This document shows, piece by piece, positions 6,537-12,474 of a stretch of 14,327 nt of DNA (positions are counted from its first letter, which is position 1; every line of letters starts with the position of its first letter). Source of the stretch: Bacteroidales bacterium (GTDB lineage: Bacteria; Bacteroidota; Bacteroidia; Bacteroidales; DTU049). Location of the stretch: contig JAGPGB010000006.1 of assembly GCA_018056215.1 (NCBI GenBank), positions 1 to 14,327 of the forward strand, in the 5' to 3' direction. The translations under genes were made by a program, and so were the position numbers. The notes below the pieces were generated by a model that was not told the origin of the DNA, did no database searches, and worked only from the letters and a program-made list of their open reading frames with translations.

Positions 6537-7883
6537 TTAAACAAGTCCTTGAGCTATCATAGCATCAGCTACTTTAACAAATCCACCAATATTAGCACCT
6601 TTTATATAATTCACTTTATCACCTTCTTTACCATATTTCAAGCAAGTGTTATGAATATTAATCATAATTTCATGTAATTTACTATCAACCTCTTGAGGTG
6701 TCCAGCTAATATGCATAGCATTTTGAGTCATTTCTAAGCCAGAAACAGCTACACCACCAGCATTAGCAGCTTTAGAAGGGCCATAAGGAATATTATTTTC
6801 TTGTATGTATTTCATAGCTTCTAAAGTTGTAGGCATGTTAGCAGCTTCTACATAACATTTGATACCATTTTTTACAAGATTTTTAGCATCCTCTATACCT
6901 ACTTCATTTTGAGTAGCACAAGGAATAGCTATATCACAAGGTACACTCCAAGGTTTTTTGCCAGCATAGAATTCTACATTATATTTATCAGCATAATCTT
7001 TCACTTTATCTCTACCGGACAATCTCATTTCTACCATGTAATCAACTTTTTCTCCAATTACACCATTAGGATCGTATATATAACCATCAGGACCTGATAG
7101 AGTAACAACTTTACCACCTAATTCAGCAACTTTTTTAGCAACTCCCCAAGCCACATTACCAAAACCTGATATGGCAACAGTTTTACCTTTAATATCCATA
7201 CCCATAGTTTTGAGAATCTCTTGAGTGAAATAAACAACACCAAAGCCAGTTGCTTCAGGACGAATAACACTACCACCATATTCTAACCCTTTACCAGTGA
7301 GAACGCCAGTAAATTCATTTTTAATACGTTTGTATTGGCCAAAGAGATAACCGATCTCACGAGCACCTACACCAATATCACCAGCTGGTACATCAGTGTT
7401 TGGACCAATATATCTAAAAAGTTCAGTCATGAATGATTGGCAAAAACGCATTATTTCTGCATCAGATTTACCACGTGGATCGAAATCTGAACCACCTTTG
7501 CCACCACCCATAGGTAGAGTAGTAAGAGAATTCTTAAAAACTTGTTCAAAAGCTAAGAATTTCATAATACTCAAATTAACACTGGGATGGAAACGTAACC
7601 CACCTTTGTAAGGACCAATAGCAGAATTCATTTCTACTCTAAATCCTCTATTTACATGCATCTCACCTTTATCATCCATCCAAGGCACTCTAAACATCAC
7701 CACTCTCTCTGGTTCTACCATTCTTTCTAAAATCTTTGCTTGTTTGTACTTGGGATGTTCCTCAATGTAAGGGATTAATGATTCTACAATTTCCCTAACT
7801 GCTTGGTGAAATTCATTCTCACCTGGATTTCTGGCTATTACATGAACCATGAAATCATCGACAATCTTTTTGTAATCTGTCAT
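6537..7883 (-). CDS. gdhA: glutamate dehydrogenase (hexameric, small subunit type)
   Basis: GdhA interconverts glutamate with 2-oxoglutarate plus ammonia in the cytoplasm. From the ATG at 7883 the product is 448 residues, the usual length of the hexameric class. Visible landmarks are PYKGGLRFHPSVN (about 91-103), the catalytic lysine in LPMGGGKGGSDFDP (Lys129), the catalytic aspartate in DVPAGDIGVG (Asp169) and the dinucleotide-binding stretch ISGFGNVAWG (about 238-247). The second-strand end reads LSGPDGYIYD (Pro265, Asp266), the Phe-Pro-Asp pattern of the NAD-dependent Clostridium symbiosum enzyme, so NAD use is likely (inference). The frame is open 19 codons further to 7940, but that extension does not look like the family and the promoter -7 element lies inside it, so the start at 7883 is preferred. 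Confidence 0.95.
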   Translation of the reverse strand: MTDYKKIVDDFMVHVIARNPGENEFHQAVREIVESLIPYIEEHPKYKQAKILERMVEPERVVMFRVPWMDDKGEMHVNRGFRVEMNSAIGPYKGGLRFHPSVNLSIMKFLAFEQVFKNSLTTLPMGGGKGGSDFDPRGKSDAEIMRFCQSFMTELFRYIGPNTDVPAGDIGVGAREIGYLFGQYKRIKNEFTGVLTGKGLEYGGSVIRPEATGFGVVYFTQEILKTMGMDIKGKTVAISGFGNVAWGVAKKVAELGGKVVTLSGPDGYIYDPNGVIGEKVDYMVEMRLSGRDKVKDYADKYNVEFYAGKKPWSVPCDIAIPCATQNEVGIEDAKNLVKNGIKCYVEAANMPTTLEAMKYIQENNIPYGPSKAANAGGVAVSGLEMTQNAMHISWTPQEVDSKLHEIMINIHNTCLKYGKEGDKVNYIKGANIGGFVKVADAMIAQGLV

Positions 7884-7906
7884 AGCTTTTTTATTTTGGC
7901 TTTTTG

Positions 7907-7914
7907 CAAAGTTA
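7907..7914 (-). promoter_or_regulatory. Bacteroidota-type -7 element of gdhA
   Basis: On the minus strand TAACTTTG is an exact TAnnTTTG, 23 nt before the ATG at 7883. Transcription would begin near 7900, downstream of the alternative ATG at 7940, which decides the start in favour of 7883. Confidence 0.6.
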
Positions 7915-8165
7915 TAACTTTTTATCTTACTATTAATCACATTTAAATTTTTATTATTTATTATTATTATTAATATTGTTATCTTTTTTAATAATACATT
8001 GATTTATAAATAATTATATTTTTAAAATATTTAATAAATTTATTTTATCAAATTTATTATTGTTATGTATTAATATATTTATTGATTATTATTATATTTT
8101 GAATTGTTTATTTTAATAATAATTAATGATTTTTATACAATTAAATTAATATTAAATAAATTTTC
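7915..8165. other. extremely A/T-rich divergent spacer
   Basis: Between the gdhA and metallophosphoesterase promoters the DNA is almost only A and T: about 16 G or C in the 262 bases 7941-8202, near 6%. It includes a TTA-type simple repeat at about 7951-7973. I see no gene, RNA or hairpin terminator. Its only visible role is to hold the two divergent promoters at its edges. Confidence 0.6.
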
Positions 8166-8173
8166 TAATTTTG
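8166..8173 (+). promoter_or_regulatory. Bacteroidota-type -7 element of the metallophosphoesterase gene
   Basis: TAATTTTG is an exact TAnnTTTG, 29 nt before the ATG at 8203. Transcription would start near 8180. No -33 TTG is visible at the usual distance. Confidence 0.5.
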
Positions 8174-8202
8174 TTAATAAAGTAAATTTTATAGATTTAT
8201 AA

Positions 8203-8694
8203 ATGTTAATAGGAATATTAAGTGATACTCACAGTAGTCTACCAAAAGAATCAAAAGATTTTTTTAAAGATTGTGATGAAATTTGGCATGCAGGAGATAT
8301 TGGTGACATTAAAATATTGAATGAGCTACAAGAGATAGCACCTACATACGCAGTATATGGTAATATAGACGATAGTCAGATAAAGCAAACTACTTCGGAA
8401 GAATTATTTTTTCAGCGAGAAGGAGTTAAAATTTATATAAAACATATAATAGGCCATCCAAATAAATATCAAAAAGATATATTAACAAAGCTAACAGAAT
8501 ATAGACCTGATTTAGTAATAGCGGGACATTCGCATATATTGCAAATAATTTATGATAAAAAAAATAAATGGCTTTTTATTAATCCAGGTGCAGCAGGTAA
8601 ATATGGATTTCATCAAAAAATCACACTAGTAAAATTAAAAATAGAAAATAGCAAAATAAGTAATGCTCAAATCTTTGAAAAAGAAAAACAATAA
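8203..8694 (+). CDS. YfcE-family metallophosphoesterase
   Basis: A small calcineurin-like phosphodiesterase or phosphatase of the YfcE/MJ0936 group, 163 residues, the usual length of the family. All metal-binding motifs are present in order: SDTH (Asp8, His10), AGDIGD (Asp32), YGNID (Asn54), a lone histidine in IKHIIGHP (His81) and AGHSH (His109, His111). Two metal ions, often manganese, are expected in the active site. Family members cleave phosphodiester bonds in vitro, but the natural substrate is usually unknown and cannot be read from sequence. The protein has no signal peptide, so it is cytoplasmic. It is a single gene with its own promoter, convergent with the helicase gene and separated from it by 16 bp. 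Confidence 0.9.
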   Translation: MLIGILSDTHSSLPKESKDFFKDCDEIWHAGDIGDIKILNELQEIAPTYAVYGNIDDSQIKQTTSEELFFQREGVKIYIKHIIGHPNKYQKDILTKLTEYRPDLVIAGHSHILQIIYDKKNKWLFINPGAAGKYGFHQKITLVKLKIENSKISNAQIFEKEKQ

Positions 8695-8710
8695 AATATT
8701 AAAAAAATTA

Positions 8711-10993
8711 TTAAAGAATTCTAATTTTAGCAAATTTGAGGATAATATGTTTTTTGCCAACATTTTCGAAATCTACAACAGCTTTAGCTTCTGAATTATT
8801 CCCTTCAATACTAACTATTTTACCAATGCCAAACTTATTATGTTCTATTACCATTCCTTCTTTTAATTTATTAAGCAATTTAATACCAAGGAAAAAAGTT
8901 TTGTCTTTAGTATCCACCTCATTTTTATCTGGGAGTCTTTTTGGTTTATCATTACTAGGTCTTTTAGTATAATTTTGATTTTGATTAAAATTATTCGGTA
9001 AACTTTTTTGGTGATATTTACCATTGAGAAATAATTTTTGAGATTTAGCATCGAAATGTTCATTATCCATCTCGAAAATAAATCTACTAGGTTCATTAAA
9101 ACGTACAACACCTTTACTGAACCGTGTCATAGCAAAGCTGATATACAACCTTTTTCTAGCTCTAGTAATAGCGACATAGAATGTACGCCTTTCCTCTTCT
9201 ATAGCTCTAGCATCCATCAAACTATTAAAATGTGGTAATATATTTTCCTCTACACCTACAACAAACACATTATCAAATTCTAATCCTTTAGCATTATGAA
9301 TAGTCATGAGAGAAATCACATTATCATCATCCATATCATCATTAGAAGTAATGAGAGAAATAACTGCTAAGTAATCCTGAAGTGTTGGGAACATACCATC
9401 ATTTTCTTCCTCGAAATGTTCAGTATAATCTCTAATACCTGATAATAAAGCATCTAAGTTTTCTGCTCTTTCGTGGCTATCAGCCTCAGCATATTTGTAA
9501 TAACCAGTTTCATAAATAATAGCTTTAGCCATAGTGAAAGCATCTAACTGATCCAATACTAGTCTATACTTTTCCATTGAAGCATGAAAGGTTTTTATTC
9601 GCAGTTGAGTAGGCTTACTAATATCTAGATCATATTCATCGATATGCGATAATAATGTACTAAAAGTCAAATCACTATTGGTATAAAAAGCTTCTTGCAA
9701 TTTAAGAGCCGTAGTATTACCAATGCCACGAGGAGGTAAATTAATTATACGTTTAAAAGATTCTATATCATTGGGATTACAAATAAATTTAAAATAAGCT
9801 AAAACATCTTTAATTTCTTTTCTTTCATAAAAAGACATACCACCATAGATGCGATAAGGCAAATTCAAACGTCTGAGCTCATCTTCTAGAGCACGAGATA
9901 GTGCATTCACACGATATAAAATAACAAAGTCTTTATAATTATAATGATAATTTTGAATTACCTGAAAAATATTACTAACAACTTTACGAGCTTCCTCGTG
10001 CTCATTATCAGCAGTTAATATAGCAATAGGCTCTCCTAATTCGTTATCTGTAACGATTTTTTTTTCAATTTTTGCCTTGTTATAACTAATCAAATTATTA
10101 GATACATCTACTATACGCTTTGTTGATCTATAATTGCGAGTAAGGATAAAAGTTTTCAAATTAGGGAAATCTTGTTTCAGTTGAAAAATATTACCAATAT
10201 TAGCACCACGAAAAGAATAAATACTTTGTGAATCATCGCCTACCACACAAAGTTGTTCATTAAGATCGGCTAATTGCTTCACAATAGCATATTGAGCATA
10301 ATTAGTGTCTTGATACTCATCAACTAAAATATAAGTATATTGATCCTGATAATTTCTAAGAACATCAGGGAAATTATTAAATATTTTATAAGTAAAAAGC
10401 AGTAAATCATCAAAATCTAATACATTCATCCTTCTACACCTTTGCCAATATTCTAAATAAATATCAACTACATGAGGTTGCCCAAATTTAGTATCATCAA
10501 TAATCATTTCTTGATTTTCTGCATAATCATATGGGTCTATGAGCATCATTTTAGCTTGAGAAATACGAGTTTGAACAAGATCTGGCTTATGTCTCTCACT
10601 AACTTTCATATCTTTAATAATATCTTTTAGTAAACTTCTAGTGCTTTCAGTGTCAAAGACTGTATAACTGCTAGTATGGCCGATTAGTTCAGCATTTTTT
10701 CTAATAATTTTTGAAAAAACACTATGAAAAGTGCCAGCAGCAATGGCTCGAGCTTTTTTATCACCAGCATATGTATGAATTCTACTCTTTAACTCATTAG
10801 CAGCTTTATTAGTAAATGTAAGAGCCATAATATTATCTGACTTGAAACCATGATCTAATAAATATAAAATTTTATAAGTAAGTACACGAGTTTTACCACT
10901 ACCAGCACCTGCGATGATCATCATTGGACCATCAAGATATTTTACAGCATTTAATTGCTCATCATTTAATTCCTTTGTATATATGTCCGCCAT
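8711..10993 (-). CDS. pcrA: PcrA/UvrD-type superfamily 1 DNA helicase
   Basis: An ATP-driven 3'-5' DNA helicase that removes fragments and proteins from DNA during repair and replication. The 760-residue product shows the full motif set: Q-motif region LNDEQLNAV (9-17), Walker A AGAGSGKT (28-35), motif Ia ALTFTNKAANEL, motif II VDEYQDTN (224-231), motif III VVGDDSQSIYSFRG (250-263), motif IV LTRNYRST, motif V MTIHNAKGLEF and motif VI FYVAITRARKRLY. A variable linker leads to a C-terminal Tudor-like segment (about 710-760, GMVIEHNKFGIGKIVSIEG), found in PcrA/UvrD and known to bind RNA polymerase. That segment favours PcrA/UvrD over Rep. The ATG at 10993 puts the Walker A at the normal distance. 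No truncation is visible. Confidence 0.95.
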   Translation of the reverse strand: MADIYTKELNDEQLNAVKYLDGPMMIIAGAGSGKTRVLTYKILYLLDHGFKSDNIMALTFTNKAANELKSRIHTYAGDKKARAIAAGTFHSVFSKIIRKNAELIGHTSSYTVFDTESTRSLLKDIIKDMKVSERHKPDLVQTRISQAKMMLIDPYDYAENQEMIIDDTKFGQPHVVDIYLEYWQRCRRMNVLDFDDLLLFTYKIFNNFPDVLRNYQDQYTYILVDEYQDTNYAQYAIVKQLADLNEQLCVVGDDSQSIYSFRGANIGNIFQLKQDFPNLKTFILTRNYRSTKRIVDVSNNLISYNKAKIEKKIVTDNELGEPIAILTADNEHEEARKVVSNIFQVIQNYHYNYKDFVILYRVNALSRALEDELRRLNLPYRIYGGMSFYERKEIKDVLAYFKFICNPNDIESFKRIINLPPRGIGNTTALKLQEAFYTNSDLTFSTLLSHIDEYDLDISKPTQLRIKTFHASMEKYRLVLDQLDAFTMAKAIIYETGYYKYAEADSHERAENLDALLSGIRDYTEHFEEENDGMFPTLQDYLAVISLITSNDDMDDDNVISLMTIHNAKGLEFDNVFVVGVEENILPHFNSLMDARAIEEERRTFYVAITRARKRLYISFAMTRFSKGVVRFNEPSRFIFEMDNEHFDAKSQKLFLNGKYHQKSLPNNFNQNQNYTKRPSNDKPKRLPDKNEVDTKDKTFFLGIKLLNKLKEGMVIEHNKFGIGKIVSIEGNNSEAKAVVDFENVGKKHIILKFAKIRIL

Positions 10994-11132
10994 AATTTTA
11001 ATTAAAATTAATCAATATTTTTTAAGCATCCTTTAATGATACATAATCCTTAACATTACTTCAATAATTATTTTTTGATCTTATCTGTCTTTCATTAAAA
11101 GTACCTTATTTTTTTAAAAAAAATTTTTAATG

Positions 11133-11140
11133 CAAATATA
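11133..11140 (-). promoter_or_regulatory. possible -7 element of the helicase gene
   Basis: TATATTTG on the minus strand is an exact TAnnTTTG followed by C. It lies 139 nt upstream of the helicase ATG, which would give a long leader. TAATTTTA much nearer the start is a one-mismatch alternative, so this assignment is weak. Confidence 0.3.
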
Positions 11141-11228
11141 CAATAAATTATTAAAAAAATTTAAATCAAAATCTATAATCCGATCTACAAATTAAATTAA
11201 TAAAATTAGTAAAAGAGTAAATAAATAT

Positions 11229-11290
11229 TAATTATAAAAGATAATAACATAAAAGAGATTAATAAGAGATAAAATAATTATAAAAGATAA
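11229..11290 (+). repeat. direct repeat of a 16-mer in a purine-rich tract
   Basis: TAATTATAAAAGATAA occurs exactly at 11229-11244 and 11275-11290, 46 bp apart. Related AAGAGAT and AAGATAA words lie between and after the copies. The surrounding tract is strongly A/G-rich on this strand. No function is evident. Confidence 0.4.
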
Positions 11291-11336
11291 AAGGTTGTAG
11301 GAGTTAATGAGTATAAGGTAGGGTAAATAAAAAGGG

Positions 11337-11367
11337 ATGTTAGGTAAAATAAAATTTTACCTAACAT
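11337..11367. repeat. perfect 14-bp inverted repeat with AAA spacer
   Basis: ATGTTAGGTAAAAT (11337-11350) and ATTTTACCTAACAT (11354-11367) are exact reverse complements separated by AAA. No T-run follows the stem directly on either strand, so a terminator is unlikely. It could be a protein-binding site, a hairpin element or an old mobile-element end. It lies 17 bp outside the left terminal repeat of the insertion sequence. Confidence 0.75.
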
Positions 11368-11384
11368 ACAAACAGACAAATAAA

Positions 11385-11407
11385 ATATTTATGTTAAACT
11401 TTTCATG
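11385..11407 (+). repeat. left terminal inverted repeat of the insertion sequence (candidate)
   Basis: Reads ATATTTATG, then TTAAACTTTTCATG. It pairs with the right end with four mismatches in 23. The match stops being convincing inside 11407. Confidence 0.55.
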
Positions 11408-11421
11408 TTAAATATTTTTAC

Positions 11422-11429
11422 TAATTTTG
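11422..11429 (+). promoter_or_regulatory. -7 element of the transposase gene
   Basis: TAATTTTG is an exact TAnnTTTG, 14 nt before the ATG at 11444. A -33 region would fall at about 11400, inside the left terminal repeat, so a transposase bound there could block its own promoter. An upstream ATG at 11405 would lie before the transcription start, which favours 11444. Confidence 0.5.
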
Positions 11430-11443
11430 TAAAAAATAAAATT

Positions 11444-12433
11444 ATGGAATATACAGCTGAAAACATTCAAAAGATTCTTGCTCTTACTAAAGAAGGTAAG
11501 CGTGAATTTTTAGATAATCTCTATGATTTTCTCAATAGTAATAGATTAACAGCACTAGATTATCAGAGGATTAAAATATTATCAACGGCACCCATTTGTC
11601 CAAGATGTCATTGCGAATATGTAACTAAAGCTGGTAAGAGTGATGGCAGACAAGTATATAAGTGCAAAAAATGTGGTTATAGATTCAGAGAAACTGCCAA
11701 ATCACTTGTCTATTATTCTCATAAATACTATCTTTTAATGGATTACATAAAATGTATGTTAGAAGGTAAAAGCCTCAGAGCATGTGCTAGAGAGGTTGGC
11801 ATTAGTTTACCAACAAGTTTCAAATGGAGACATAAAATTTTGGCAGCTATCCAAGGATTAGAAGGAGGAATTAGCTTCTCTGGAATAACTGAAAATGATG
11901 AATTATTAATGCAATATTCTGAAAAAGGACGTAAATTTAAAACTTTAGAAGAAAAAGAGCAAGCTATGAAAACTGTTCATCCTAATGTAGCTGTATTAGT
12001 GATGACTGATAGAGAAGGTAATTTACTTTTTAAACATACTGGGGAACATAAAGTCCAAAATAGTCAGATAAAGGAAGAGTTAAAGCGTAGAGTATCAGAG
12101 AACAATTTAATATGTTTTAAACCAAACGAAGAGTTCGAGCAAGCAGTTAAAGAATCACCTAGTAAAAAGGTATTAGTGATGCATAAAACAAAAGGATTAT
12201 CTATTTATAGTGTTAATGTAGCAGAGAAAAAGATTACTAATTTTTTAGTTTGGATGATGAGATTTAGAGGAGTAGCTACAAAGTATTTGCAGAACTATCT
12301 AATGTGGTTTGTAATTATGAATAAGTATTTAAAAGATAAGGTAGAATCAGACATTGGACGACTATTAAACTTGTCATCGCATGATAGGTGGGCATGGGAG
12401 CGGTATTTTAAATTATTGAAATTAAAATATTAA
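11444..12433 (+). CDS. IS1595-family transposase
   Basis: The enzyme cuts and joins the ends of its insertion sequence. From the ATG at 11444 it has 329 residues; the frame is open to 11405, but the promoter element lies between. The N-terminal zinc ribbon has Cys52-Pro-Arg-Cys55 and Cys74-Lys-Lys-Cys77, followed by CGYRF as in this family. A helix-turn-helix-like stretch, GKSLRACAREVGISLPTSFKWR, covers about 108-129. The RNase H-type catalytic domain shows NDELL (Asp152), VMTDREGN (Asp189), YSVN (Asn258) and the IS1595 hallmark RFRGVATKYLQNYLMWF (273-289). These fit the DDN-type active site, so the protein is probably functional. There is no frameshift or internal stop. Confidence 0.88.
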   Translation: MEYTAENIQKILALTKEGKREFLDNLYDFLNSNRLTALDYQRIKILSTAPICPRCHCEYVTKAGKSDGRQVYKCKKCGYRFRETAKSLVYYSHKYYLLMDYIKCMLEGKSLRACAREVGISLPTSFKWRHKILAAIQGLEGGISFSGITENDELLMQYSEKGRKFKTLEEKEQAMKTVHPNVAVLVMTDREGNLLFKHTGEHKVQNSQIKEELKRRVSENNLICFKPNEEFEQAVKESPSKKVLVMHKTKGLSIYSVNVAEKKITNFLVWMMRFRGVATKYLQNYLMWFVIMNKYLKDKVESDIGRLLNLSSHDRWAWERYFKLLKLKY

Positions 12434-12438
12434 AATAT

Positions 12439-12461
12439 CATATAAAGTTAAACAAAAATAT
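12439..12461 (-). repeat. right terminal inverted repeat of the insertion sequence (candidate)
   Basis: On the minus strand it reads ATATTTTTG, then TTTAACTTTATATG, matching the left end at 19 of 23 positions. It begins 6 bp after the transposase stop and ends 13 bp before the lipoprotein stop codon. Confidence 0.55.
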
Positions 12462-12474
12462 AAATTCCAATTTC

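Larger units (their letters stand above)
10994..11384. other. A/T-rich spacer between helicase gene and insertion sequence
   Basis: About 390 bases with no believable gene. The left part should carry the helicase promoter. The right part (about 11205-11340) is unusually purine-rich on the plus strand and holds a duplicated 16-mer and a perfect inverted repeat, listed separately. An 18-bp A/T palindrome touches the helicase start (10993-11010), but it consists only of A and T and may be chance. Confidence 0.5.
11385..12461 (+). mobile_element. IS1595-type insertion sequence, apparently intact (about 1.08 kb)
   Basis: One transposase gene is flanked by candidate terminal inverted repeats: 11385-11407 matches the reverse complement of 12439-12461 at 19 of 23 positions. 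The gene occupies nearly all of the element, and the length fits IS1595-type elements. Exact ends are uncertain: AAAATAT at 11382-11388 and 12455-12461 could be a target duplication, which would place the ends slightly further in. The right end lies 13 bp from the stop codon of the peptide-binding lipoprotein gene, so insertion happened in the 3' spacer without breaking a gene. Confidence 0.7.

Noticed and set aside
7951..7973. TTA tandem repeat that might suggest a CRISPR or satellite array
   Set aside because: It is a short simple-sequence run with no spacers or longer unit. No CRISPR array is visible anywhere in the window.
8863..9111. 82-codon open frame on the same strand as the helicase gene, in another frame
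   Set aside because: It lies inside the helicase C-terminal linker and has an unnatural isoleucine/asparagine-rich composition; it is a frame shadow and not evidence of a frameshift.
10993..11010. 18-bp palindrome TAATTTTAATTAAAATTA at the helicase start
   Set aside because: It contains only A and T, and palindromes of this kind arise readily in such spacers; it is not strong evidence for an operator.
11405..11443. Upstream ATG extending the transposase by 13 residues
   Set aside because: The -7 promoter element at 11422-11429 lies inside this extension, so the transcript probably begins after it.
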